64,000 bases of DNA from Parabacteroides chongii (GTDB lineage: Bacteria; Bacteroidota; Bacteroidia; Bacteroidales; Tannerellaceae), in NCBI RefSeq assembly GCF_029581355.1, contig NZ_CP120849.1, forward strand, positions 5,860,501-5,924,500. The letters are read 5' to 3'. A program made the position numbers and the translations under genes. A model generated the notes under the pieces. It ran no database searches. It was not told the DNA's origin and saw only the letters and a list, made by a program, of their open reading frames with translations. Positions within the stretch are counted from its first letter, which is position 1; every line of letters begins with the position of its first letter. Positions 45,653 through 52,602 of the stretch are shown in pieces.

Positions 45653-46412
45653 TCACATAATAAAGCTTTTGAATTTCGTCAATAGACAATTCAAAGTCAC
45701 TGTATTCGGAGACGGGTTAAGAGAATGAAGAGTTATAACCCCTCGCTCCATGTCTTGACTGACTATCTGCTTGATCAAAACAGATGATCCGAATGCTATC
45801 ACCCAGTATGGATGATCCGTATATCTAAGCTTGTCCTTCCAGTATATCCTGTTTAGTTCACGGACTAAAAGCCTGTCGCCGGCTTCAAAGCTTTGCCTGG
45901 TCCCGTCATCCATACTATCATTCTTCACCTCGAAGGATAAATAATTACCATGTGCGATCTGAGATACTTCGAACGATTCTTCCTCCCAGTCATCCCTATC
46001 CTGTTCCAGTGTATCATGCACATTTGCAAACCTTCCATATGCGCAATAAGGCACAAGCTTAACAGTCATCCGGTACTTTCCATTACCCAAATCATAAAAC
46101 TTGGCTCCGCTAGTCGTTTCGGTGAAAAATACGCCTTCTTTTGACGGGGATAATGAAGCATCTATTACAGGGGAATCTTCATTCAGCATATTACCCTCTC
46201 CCGTCAGAAGCCAATCCAAATTAAATAATCCATCAAAGCCCTACAGAAACGAGATAAAAATCATCGTTTAAATATCCTCCCCTATCTTTCAATGCATTAC
46301 TTATAGTAACCCTGTTGGCGTTCATAGTTTTTGCCAAATCGGTTTGAGTATGGATTTTACCTATGCTCCTCAAATATTGATAAGCATCATTAAGTCTTTC
46401 TACTTTTCCCAT
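45653..46412 (-). pseudogene. Phage repressor, HTH plus S24 (LexA-like) domain, two frameshifts
   Basis: ATG 46412 starts MGKVERLNDAYQYLRSIG with HTH sequence TQTDLAKTMNANRVTISNAL. Two one-base losses in T-runs, near 46258 and 46234, shift the frame through FLSRFCRA to FDGLFNLDWLLTGEGNML. The long last frame (from 46219) holds the S24 domain with NDSMDDGTRQSFEAGDRLLV (Ser nucleophile) and HPYWVIAFGSSVLIKQIV (Lys partner). The restored protein of about 253 residues matches the usual CI-like repressor of Bacteroidales phages. As read, the DNA-binding and peptidase parts are separated. Confidence 0.8.
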
Positions 46413-46439
46413 ATTACTAAATAACATACATGTAATTAG

Positions 46440-46465
46440 AATATACTACATTAATTTAGTATATT
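46440..46465. promoter_or_regulatory. Repressor operator candidate next to the repressor gene
   Basis: AATATACTA and TAGTATATT are perfect inverted arms 8 bp apart. The inner sequence includes ATACTACA, the half-site also seen at 47149. It lies 28 bp upstream of the repressor ATG, between the leftward repressor and rightward genes, the usual place for operators of a lysogeny switch. Confidence 0.55.
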
Positions 46466-46582
46466 TACACCGGAATCAAGTTGCGGATGATACCGACTAA
46501 ATTGTTTAACTGTTCCCGTAAGGGACTATATAGGCGACTTAACTTCAAACCGCAACTTTGGAGTTGGTCGTCTTTACATGCT

Positions 46583-46747
46583 ATGAAAGAGCTGGTTAAA
46601 TACATTGAAACGTTACCCATTAAAGAATTTGTATATACGATTGGTATATTATACATTATTGTATTTGTTATAGCTATCGTATTTGCAATCACTTTGTTTT
46701 GTCAACTTCTGAAATCCCATAATCGGGATTCTTGGTGGAAAAATTAG
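46583..46747 (+). CDS. Small single-span membrane protein
   Basis: The 54-residue protein (MKELVKYIETLPIKEFVYTI) has one strongly hydrophobic helix at about residues 20-43, ending in charged NRDSWWKN. It is the first rightward gene after the repressor. Its 3' end overlaps the convergent gene at 46689-47069 by 59 bp. The function is unknown; small membrane proteins at this place can affect immunity or superinfection. Confidence 0.5.
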   Translation: MKELVKYIETLPIKEFVYTIGILYIIVFVIAIVFAITLFCQLLKSHNRDSWWKN

Positions 46748-47069
46748 GCTTCATTCTTGGCAAAGAAACTGCTATAGAGAATTTTATTCTACTTTCTGCG
46801 CCTTTTATACTTTCCTTATTACCTGAAACTATTTCGATCCCCAACTTCCCTGTACCCTTTTTAGTATGTGTTACACATACATCAAACTGTACCGGCTGAA
46901 CAACAGACACTGCCCCATCTCCCATATCTAATATATGCCTTGGAGATGTAAGAACCCCAAATTGATTAGGATTTATACAAGCCTCATTTTCAGCCGCAAA
47001 AACCTGAGCATCCTTAACCCCGGCAATTATCTCCTTTAATATTTCACTAACAAATTCTTTTAGATCCAT
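46689..47069 (-). CDS. Trypco2-like protein of unknown function
   Basis: From ATG 47069 (MDLKEFVSEILKEIIAGVKD) the 126-residue protein shows an N-terminal helix and a C-terminal strand region ending in SRIKFSIAVSLP. This pair of features resembles the trypsin-co-occurring domain 2 (trypco2) family seen in conflict-system gene clusters and in some phage-like elements. The longer in-frame start at 47159 overlaps the promoter and is rejected. It points leftward inside the early region and overlaps the end of the small membrane gene. The assignment is by eye. Confidence 0.5.
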   Translation of the reverse strand: MDLKEFVSEILKEIIAGVKDAQVFAAENEACINPNQFGVLTSPRHILDMGDGAVSVVQPVQFDVCVTHTKKGTGKLGIEIVSGNKESIKGAESRIKFSIAVSLPRMKPNFSTKNPDYGISEVDKTK

Positions 47070-47148
47070 GATACTATATAAATGTACGCGAAACCTCTCA
47101 AAAGTTAAACAATGTTTATATACTAACTTTTTGTTGTATACAATTTTG

Positions 47149-47175
47149 ATACTACACAAATGTAGTATATATTTG
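47149..47175 (+). promoter_or_regulatory. Early rightward promoter with overlapping operator
   Basis: ATACTACA at 47149-47156 and TGTAGTAT at 47161-47168 form a perfect 8+8 palindrome with a CAAA spacer. The -7 box TATATTTG (47168-47175) starts at its end. The half-site also occurs in the operator at 46440-46465, so one repressor probably binds both. This looks like the main early promoter of the rightward phage operon. Confidence 0.65.
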
Positions 47176-47466
47176 CAATGTCAGAACGATACAAAGGTAC
47201 GCAACTTTAGTGGTTGAAACAATAGCATAAAAGTATCATTCTTTCCTAAACTGGTGGTTAGTAACCAGTCAACGCTTGAAATCGCAGTTTTTCGTATCCA
47301 ACAACGACAAAGTGGCGCATACCTGCAATATAGCAGACGCGATACATACTCGTGAAAAGCAGATTCGTGACATGTCCGATGAGTGCAGCGGGGCTAAATT
47401 AGGAAAAATACAATCGGTTCCTGGCTGTGTAGGCGAAAGTTTGTACACAACCAGGGACTTTATATA
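47176..47466 (+). other. Early leader region without a confident gene
   Basis: About 290 bp follow the early promoter. A 63-codon frame at 47276-47467 (opening SQFFVSNNDKVAHTCNI, ending ESLYTTRDFI) has only a TTG start. An ATG at 47179 gives a 10-residue peptide. I cannot support a gene. The region may be the leader of the following tRNA-like gene or a decayed ORF. Confidence 0.4.
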
Positions 47467-47570
47467 GGCTGTGTGGTGAAAAAGGTAGACACATTACTCT
47501 ATGATAGGACGATCAATCATTAGAGGTAAGAGCTTGATAACTCATCCTGGTTCGACCCCAGGCACAGCCA
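47467..47570 (+). tRNA. tRNA-like sequence (Leu type) with an extended anticodon arm
   Basis: Acceptor arms GGCTGTG and CACAGCC pair perfectly (47467-47473 with 47563-47569). The T arm CCTGG-TTCGACC-CCAGG is perfect and the D arm GTG..GGTAGACAC is of the Leu type. A class II variable arm, GAG-CTTGATAA-CTC, is present. The anticodon region, however, is about 35 nt (normally 17) and folds as a long hairpin, CTCTATGAT with ATCATTAGAG, so no anticodon can be read. It may be a damaged tRNA-Leu or a tRNA-like processing signal. Confidence 0.5.
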
Positions 47571-47590
47571 CATTTACAATAACACTTAAA

Positions 47591-47839
47591 ATGAATATGG
47601 AAAAAGTAATTGAATTTACAGACGAAGTTAAAACCGTTGAACTGTTTAATCAAATGAAAGTCGGAGTAATATACAGAACTCCTTTTGCTGAAAACAGGTT
47701 TAACGGCATTAAATCAGAAGCTTCAAGAAGGAATAAAGAGGCTAGAATCGCCGGAAAACTAAAATCCCAAATGGATTTGATGTACAGAATATCGACCATC
47801 CATCCTCGCGGATATATATCGATTATAAAGTTAAAATAG
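47591..47839 (+). CDS. Small basic phage protein
   Basis: The 82-residue protein (MNMEKVIEFTDEVKTVELFN) starts at ATG 47591, 21 bp after the tRNA-like gene, and is intact. The second half is basic (SEASRRNKEARIAGKLKSQM), which suggests nucleic-acid binding. I recognise no family. The next gene starts 2 bp after its stop. Confidence 0.55.
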   Translation: MNMEKVIEFTDEVKTVELFNQMKVGVIYRTPFAENRFNGIKSEASRRNKEARIAGKLKSQMDLMYRISTIHPRGYISIIKLK

Positions 47840-47840
47840 C

Positions 47841-48238
47841 ATGGAACGCATATTTCCGGAACTCACAGTTGAATGTGAGCGAACAGCCATCATGTACTGC
47901 TCCGGTTTGGATAAAAAGAAATTGCAGAAATCAAATGCAGGTCAACAAGTACCATTGTAAACCAGCTAAGAACTGCCTATGAGAAATTAAATATAATAAA
48001 CGGCAGGCAACTTACTCTTATCCTGGCTGAACGCATTTCGGGGCTTCGCATCACATTTGACTTTTCATCGGCAACCAAATCGGTAATAGCCGGATGCTTG
48101 CTTATCTTACTAATTGTAGATCACAATATGGATATGAGGAGACAACGGTTAAGACGGTCAAGAGCGAACAACAACACAGAGATGGTTTGCAGGGTCCGAT
48201 CAATGTCAAGAGGGAGAAATGTATTACTCATAACGTAA
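47841..48238 (+). pseudogene. LuxR/GerE-type HTH protein with a frameshift
   Basis: The frame opens MERIFPELTVECERTAIMYC and reaches SGLDKK, where one A is missing near 47921. The next frame continues EIAEIKCRSTSTIVNQLRTAYEKLNI in a LuxR-like HTH arrangement (split here as EIAEIKCRSTSTIVNQLR), then a hydrophobic segment near residue 85 (SVIAGCLLILLIVD) and a basic tail. The restored length is about 132 residues. Proteins of this kind are common early genes of Bacteroidales phages. Confidence 0.65.
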
Positions 48239-48250
48239 AAATATAATCAA

Positions 48251-48544
48251 ATGGATATAGCCAATATGCCAGCAACGGAAGTAACAGCAGGTCAACTGGC
48301 TGACCTTATTATACAAAGGCTTTCAAGTAAAATTACAACTGAAACAAACGTAGGTTCTAAAATGGTTAGGGGACTTGCTCCTTTAGCGGAAAGACTAGGA
48401 GTTAGTATGAGTACCATTGTAAGATTGAAACGGAAGGAAGTCTTTAAGGATTCTATAAAACAAAATGGGAAAATAATCCAGGTAGACTTGGATAAGGCAG
48501 TAGAAGACTACTATGACAAGACAAATAGGAAAGGAAGAAAATAA
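48251..48544 (+). CDS. DUF3853-type helix-turn-helix protein
   Basis: The intact 97-residue protein has a flexible N-terminus and a winged-helix-like core GLAPLAERLGVSMSTIVRLK near 47-66, then KQNGKIIQVDLDKAVEDYYD. This pattern matches DUF3853, a MerR/excisionase-like family on Bacteroidales mobile elements. It may act as an excisionase or as a local regulator. It is followed by a tRNA gene. Confidence 0.65.
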   Translation: MDIANMPATEVTAGQLADLIIQRLSSKITTETNVGSKMVRGLAPLAERLGVSMSTIVRLKRKEVFKDSIKQNGKIIQVDLDKAVEDYYDKTNRKGRK

Positions 48545-48572
48545 CAACTATCCAGGATGATATTTCCATATG

Positions 48573-48648
48573 GGGGGATAGCTCAATAGGTTAGAGCGCA
48601 TATGATTACATCATATGATTCACGGCGGTTCGAATCCGTCATCCTCCC
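48573..48648 (+). tRNA. tRNA-Val-like (anticodon TAC) gene
   Basis: Acceptor GGGGGAT (48573-48579) pairs with ATCCTCC (48641-48647) with one G-T pair. The D arm is GCTC-AATAGGTTA-GAGC and the T arm GGCGG-TTCGAAT-CCGTC. The anticodon arm can fold as a 6-bp stem CATATG/CATATG with loop ATTACAT, which puts TAC at 48607-48609 after U33. The same arm is also a longer palindrome (8-bp stem, 3-nt loop), and only one base separates acceptor and D stem, so it is not fully canonical. CCA is not encoded. Confidence 0.6.
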
Positions 48649-48787
48649 CTTTGTGTAATATGAATTATAAGTTTATTAAGTTTTGTACTGCACCAGCCGA
48701 GAGGTCCGTGTATTATTTAATATCCGATTAAAAATGAAGAATTAAGTATTCAACCCGTCTCGTCTGCGAAGATACAGGCGGGCAAAT

Positions 48788-48913
48788 GGCTTAATGGCGA
48801 AATGGTAGACGCTAAAGATGTTCCGTTTATAGGCAGGTTGAGAGACTAGCGTACTTGTAAAATTAATCGCACTTAAAACTCCTGTCGTCCCGGTTCGATT
48901 CCGGGTTAAGCCA
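48788..48913 (+). tRNA. tRNA-like sequence with a very long central region
   Basis: Acceptor GGCTTAA (48788-48794) and TTAAGCC (48906-48912) pair perfectly. The D arm GCG..GGTAGACGC is of the Leu type and the T arm CCCGG-TTCGATT-CCGGG is perfect. Between D and T arms lie about 75 nt instead of about 35-40 in class II tRNAs. A small arm TAAA-GATGTTCCG-TTTA and an outer stem GGCAGG/CCTGTC enclosing about 40 nt are possible. No confident anticodon can be read. A functional tRNA is unlikely unless the insert is removed. Confidence 0.45.
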
Positions 48914-48950
48914 CATATGGCATTTGCTTAAATACTATAGGTTAGGTATA

Positions 48951-48985
48951 GACCGTGCCCGCCGAGAGGTTCGCACGGTTATTTT
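48951..48985 (+). terminator. Hairpin with following Ts after the tRNA-like gene
   Basis: ACCGTGC at 48952-48958 pairs with GCACGGT at 48973-48979, followed by TATTTT. The loop contains GCCGAGAGGT, a motif also found at 48696-48705 and, as CCGAGAGGT, at 56977-56985. Confidence 0.6.
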
Positions 48986-49009
48986 ATAAACAATAAAAAT
49001 CAAATATAT

Positions 49010-49150
49010 ATGAAAAAGGTATTTCTTGCAATCCTGCTATTTGCGGGTTTTATCCTCGTGATATCCGAGAGTGACACCTTTGTGCCCAACGTTTTAGGAT
49101 TAATAATGTGCTGCATATCGGCATATAACCTTAAAGTCTTTAAGGCATGA
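49010..49150 (+). CDS. Small membrane protein, 46 residues
   Basis: The product MKKVFLAILLFAGFILVISE... has a hydrophobic N-terminal segment and a second one at about 28-40 (VLGLIMCCISAY). It may be a small two-span membrane protein. The stop overlaps the start of the next ORF by three bases (ATGA), which supports both being real. Function unknown. Confidence 0.5.
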   Translation: MKKVFLAILLFAGFILVISESDTFVPNVLGLIMCCISAYNLKVFKA

Positions 49151-49266
49151 GGGATATTTATATAAGAGACCCCGACGGAGATTACGACTACGACGGATAC
49201 GAAGAGACGGAAGATCCCGAAGATATTTATCAGAGGGATTGGGAAGCAAGTACTTTAAATTGGTAA
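49147..49266 (+). CDS. Short acidic protein, 39 residues
   Basis: The product is dominated by Asp, Glu and Tyr (DPDGDYDYDGYEETEDPED) and ends in DWEASTLNW. It is coupled to the preceding small membrane gene by an ATGA overlap. Acidic peptides of this type may mimic DNA and inhibit host DNA-binding proteins, but that is only a possibility. Confidence 0.4.
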   Translation: MRDIYIRDPDGDYDYDGYEETEDPEDIYQRDWEASTLNW

Positions 49267-49284
49267 TACTTTAATTAAAATAAT

Positions 49285-49764
49285 ATGGATAAAAAGAAAT
49301 TTTGAACAGCGACTGGACTGTCCGCCGCTCTGCAGCCCGCAACCCAAACACGCCGGTTGAAACGCTTGTGGAACTGGCTAAGGACAGCGACTGGAATATC
49401 CCGCTATGCAGCCGACAACCCCAACATGCCGGTTGAAACGCTTGTGGAACTGGCTAAGGACAGCGACTGGGATGTCCGTCGCTATGCAGCCGGCAACCCC
49501 AACATGCCGGCTGAAACGCTTGTGGAACTGGCTAAGGACAGCTGCTGTTATGTCCGTAGCTCTGCAGCCGACAACCCCAACATGCCGGTTGAAACGCTTG
49601 TGGAACTGGCTAAGGACAGCTACTGGACTGTCCGTAGCTCTGCAGCCGGCAACCCCAACATGCCGGTTGAAACGCTTGTGGAACTCGTTAATGACAGCGA
49701 CTGTGATGTCCGTAGCTCTGCAGCCGGCAATCTCAACACACCGAGATATACAGAAAAAAAATAA
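49285..49764 (+). pseudogene. Leucine-rich-variant/HEAT-like repeat protein, frame-disrupted
   Basis: Five copies of a 26-residue unit, consensus PVETLVELAKDSDWDVRRYA plus AGNPNM, lie in tandem with starts at 49356, 49432, 49510, 49588 and 49666. Spacing is 78 bp except the first, which is 76 bp. The start MDKKK is followed by a lost base, so the first unit is in another frame. The two-base shortfall before unit 2 brings the frame back. Such alpha-helical repeats usually bind proteins. With three bases restored it has about 160 residues. Confidence 0.6.
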
Positions 49765-49787
49765 CCATTTTATAGTTACAGATACAC

Positions 49788-49925
49788 ATGTGGATGTTTT
49801 TGTGGATCAAGATCCCAGCTTCTTTCTCGGATTTACTCAATAGACAATATAACCTCAAATCCAGCCGAAAGAATAAAGATATTGAATGCGTTGACAATAA
49901 ATTCGAAGAAGTATTTGGGAAGTAA
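49788..49925 (+). CDS. Small basic protein, 45 residues
   Basis: ATG 49788 gives MWMFLWIKIPASFSDLLNRQ and a basic, then acidic tail ending in EEVFGK. The hydrophobic N-terminus could insert in a membrane. It is short and has no recognisable family, so the call is tentative. Confidence 0.35.
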   Translation: MWMFLWIKIPASFSDLLNRQYNLKSSRKNKDIECVDNKFEEVFGK

Positions 49926-50159
49926 ATAGATCTTTTCCTGAGGTGTAAATCATCCTCATATCGGCAACCGCGAGCCTTAGAAAGTGGTAGCCCTTGACGC
50001 TTGCACCTGGCCCGGTGGGATGAAGCACGGTAGGTAGGGGACGAATATAATCAATCAATTATTTATTAATTAATCAAAGCCGATGTAAAGGACATCGTGA
50101 TGCGAGCCCTCTTTTAATGTTAATTTTATTATTGTTGACCGCCGGGAAAGACCGGCAAC
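49926..50159. other. Hairpin-rich non-coding stretch before a tRNA-like gene
   Basis: No frame is convincing. Possible structures include GCTT-g-CACC with GGTG-ggatg-AAGC (about 50001-50027) and CGATGT with ACATCG (near 50082-50099). There is also CGCCGG with CCGGCA near 50140-50157. The segment is GC-rich for this element. It may contain an RNA or a decayed tRNA, but I recognise neither. Confidence 0.4.
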
Positions 50160-50228
50160 TGGGCGTATGGCTTAATGGTATAGCGTTTCCAAACGGAAAA
50201 GAAAGGGGTTCGATTCCCTGGCGTCCAC
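50160..50228 (+). tRNA. tRNA-Gln-like sequence with a shortened anticodon arm
   Basis: TGGGCGT (50160-50166) pairs with GCGTCCA (50221-50227) through two G-T pairs. The leading T is typical of tRNA-Gln. The D arm is GCT-TAATGGTAT-AGC and the T arm GGGG-TTCGATT-CCCT. The anticodon stem TTTCC/GGAAA encloses only four bases, AAAC, instead of seven, so no anticodon is readable. It could be a tRNA that has lost three bases or a tRNA-shaped RNA element. Confidence 0.45.
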
Positions 50229-50246
50229 AAACTAAATATAAATGAT

Positions 50247-50871
50247 ATGGAAAGATCAGAATCAATAAAAGAAATTGCTAATGCACTTTGTAAATTTCAG
50301 CAAGAAGTAGGCAAGATCAAAAATCAGCAAACAACCGTTTTTCAAGTCTAAATATGCTACATTATCTGACATATTAGATGTTATACAAGAGCCTTTATCT
50401 AATAGCGGGCTATCTGTAATGCAGTTACCAGTTGGTGAAAACGAACTAGAAACTATAGTAATGCACATATCCGGAGAATTTATTGCCAGCAAGTACACAA
50501 TGAAACCCGTCAAAAATGATCCCCAAGGCGTTGGATCGTGTATAACATATCAAAGGAGATATGCTTTAGGGGCTGCATTAAGCTTAAATATTGACGAAGA
50601 TGATGATGGCAACAAGGCGTCTCAAAACTCACCATCTAAACCAGCAAACTCTAATCAAAAGAAAGTTCTTACAAGGGAACACCTGAATAACAAAGAATCG
50701 ATGAATGCTATTTGCAAATGGATTTATAATAAATCAACAGAAGCAAAAGCAAACAAGCAGCGATTCTCTATAGCAGCTTTGATAGAACAAAATTACCAAG
50801 TAACACCTATAGAAATAAATACTATCAGTGAAGTGTATCAACAATATTTAATCAACAATAATCTAAAATGA
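50247..50871 (+). pseudogene. ERF-family single-strand annealing protein with a frameshift
   Basis: The frame MERSESIKEIANALCKFQQE runs to KNQQT. Two bases are missing in an A2C2 stretch near 50322, and the next frame continues PFFKSKYATLSDILDVIQE, LSNSGLSVMQLPV, GVGSCITYQRRYALGAALSL, the signature of ERF recombinases that anneal complementary strands. The C-terminal third is Lys/Asn-rich. The restored length is about 208 residues. It sits in a recombination module with the SSB gene and the RuvC-like gene, and overlaps the next gene by four bases. Confidence 0.82.
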
Positions 50872-51340
50872 GCAATATAGAGCTATTTAATTCTATACCT
50901 GTCAATAAGACAGAGCAGGAGAGTGTTTCGAACCGGTTGATCCTATCGGTATTGGATGGGACGTAAACCCAATAGAAGCTACAGTAAAAGCCAAAGGCAT
51001 AATTGAAGCATTGACAAAATTTGTCAACGATGACCGGATCAAGGACTGTACAATGTCGGAAATTGAGAAAAACGGTAAAGAAACCTCTTGGAATGGAGCT
51101 AAACTTACAATAAAAGAAGTAGGCGTAAAATATGATTATACAGATTGCTCCGATCCTATATATAATGACTTAGTCCAGCAAAAACAGTTGCTGGATAAAA
51201 AGATAAAAGACAGAGAAGGATTTTTAAAATCTCTATCAGGAAGAACAACGATAGTAGATGATGAAACAGGAGAAGTATCCACAATCATCCCCCCTGTCAG
51301 AATGGCTAGTCAAGGATATTCAATAACATTTAAAAAATAA
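50868..51340 (+). pseudogene. Recombination-module protein of unknown function, frameshifted
   Basis: The frame opens MSNIELFNSIPVNKTEQESV. One T is missing near 50929, and the remainder, FEPVDPIGIGWDVNPIEATV, KDCTMSEIEKNGKETSWNG and RMASQGYSITFKK, is in the next frame. The restored length is about 157 residues. I recognise no domain. It lies between the ERF gene and the SSB gene, so it may help DNA recombination or replication. Confidence 0.55.
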
Positions 51341-51344
51341 TCAA

Positions 51345-51779
51345 ATGAGCAAATCAATAAATCAAGTCCTCCTTGCCGGTAACGTCGGCAAAGATCCGGA
51401 AGTCAGGACGCTGGACGGAGGCGTTAAGGTTGCAACCTTTTCTCTTGCCACCTCCACCGGAGGGTATAAGAAACAAGATGGTACAGAAGTAGCTGAAAAA
51501 ACTCAATGGCACAGTATTATTGCCTGGAGAGGTTTGGCTGAAATCGCAGAAAAGTACGTCCATAAAGGCGACAAAATCATTATCATGGGTACCCTGCAAT
51601 ACAGGGAATACGAGAAGGACGGTATTAAACGATATGTTACCGACATTTTAGCGTACGACCTAATGCTGTCGGGTAAAGGAGACAGTTCAAATTCTAAGTC
51701 TCCATTAACAGCGGAAGATGCACCTTCACAAGCGGATTTTCCACCAATTGGACCTGAAATAGATCAACTTCCTTTTTGA
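51345..51779 (+). CDS. ssb: Single-stranded DNA-binding protein (phage copy)
   Basis: The intact 144-residue protein has the OB fold (about residues 3-105, QVLLAGNVGKDPEVRTLDGG, WHSIIAWRGLAEIAEKYVHK) and an acidic tail ending DQLPF. It is shorter and differs from the host SSB at 3414-3899 (DDLPF tail). Its place beside the ERF gene suggests joint action on phage single-stranded DNA. Confidence 0.93.
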   Translation: MSKSINQVLLAGNVGKDPEVRTLDGGVKVATFSLATSTGGYKKQDGTEVAEKTQWHSIIAWRGLAEIAEKYVHKGDKIIIMGTLQYREYEKDGIKRYVTDILAYDLMLSGKGDSSNSKSPLTAEDAPSQADFPPIGPEIDQLPF

Positions 51780-52213
51780 TGGAACTATACCTCCTTAATA
51801 CAGCCAGCGGATTAAAACCATGTTATGATTCTGACTATGACGAGAAAAAGAAACTCAAGTTAGGGCATACATACAAGGCTAGAATCACGCTGGCTCGTAA
51901 TATAGACTTTCACCGCAAATACTTTCAGCTGATAAATACGGCATGGGCTTATCAAAATGAAGCTACGACAAGACATTTCAAAGAAGACATAAATTGCTTT
52001 CGGAAGACAGTAGAAGTAGCAGCAGGTCATTGTGATACCGTATACAGCTTGGCACGAAAGGAATGGATAGACATTCCTAAGTCAATAGCTTTTGATAAAA
52101 TGGACGAAGCGGAGTTTCAAAATTTATATGATCGAGTAAAAGACGTATTATTCTCTGTATTCTTACATAATATATCCGAATATGATTTTATGAATAATCT
52201 TTCTAATTTTTGA
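51779..52213 (+). CDS. DUF1367-like phage protein
   Basis: From ATG 51779, overlapping the SSB stop (TGATG), the 144-residue protein contains KLGHTYKARITLARNIDFHR, KYFQLINTAWAYQNE, AAGHCDTVYSLARKEWIDIP and a C-terminal FQNLYDRVKDVLFSVFL. This matches DUF1367, often found beside phage recombination genes and related in context to NinB. It probably takes part in recombination, but the biochemical role is unknown. Confidence 0.7.
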   Translation: MELYLLNTASGLKPCYDSDYDEKKKLKLGHTYKARITLARNIDFHRKYFQLINTAWAYQNEATTRHFKEDINCFRKTVEVAAGHCDTVYSLARKEWIDIPKSIAFDKMDEAEFQNLYDRVKDVLFSVFLHNISEYDFMNNLSNF

Positions 52214-52218
52214 TACAA

Positions 52219-52383
52219 ATGAAAGAGAACCCACCTCCTCAGTATCTTCTGTCCTCTCTTCTTCGTCATGCAAGGATAGCTGCCGAGCATTTTGATGCTA
52301 CAGGCAAGAAGCCTAAGGTGGTGGATTCTGTAAGGTTGCTAAAGAAGGATTTAAAGAAATTGGAAAAGTATATTTCTAAATAA
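52219..52383 (+). CDS. Small phage protein, 54 residues
   Basis: The ORF MKENPPPQYLLSSLLRHARI ends in a basic helix (RLLKKDLKKLEKYISK). It follows the DUF1367-like gene by 5 bp and has no stops or shifts. Function unknown. Confidence 0.5.
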   Translation: MKENPPPQYLLSSLLRHARIAAEHFDATGKKPKVVDSVRLLKKDLKKLEKYISK

Positions 52384-52398
52384 GTAATATATGGAAAT

Positions 52399-52598
52399 AT
52401 GAAAGTAGTACACGTTCATTTAATCTTTAAAAGACCGATCATTATTTCGGTAGCATATCTGCCATATTCGATCATTTAAAAGAAGAGGATATAGGAATGA
52501 CTAAAAAATCTCTTCTTCATTCTCTCTCTTCTGATATGATTGTTACAGGCAAAGCTATTATTAAACGTAGAGAAATATTAAGATGTAAATCAAAGTAA
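52399..52598 (+). pseudogene. Short DNA-binding-like phage protein, frameshifted
   Basis: The frame opens MKVVHVHLIFK. One A is missing near 52430, and the next frame reads TDHYFGSISAIFDHLKEEDI, MTKKSLLHSLSS, IIKRREILRCKSK. The restored 66-residue protein resembles small HTH-like phage proteins that recognise intron or regulatory signals, but this is only by general pattern. Confidence 0.5.
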
Positions 52599-52602
52599 TA
52601 TT

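Noticed and set aside
49855..50058. Minus-strand 67-codon ORF
   Set aside because: It covers the hairpin-rich stretch before the tRNA-like gene, opposes all neighbours and has no recognisable protein pattern.
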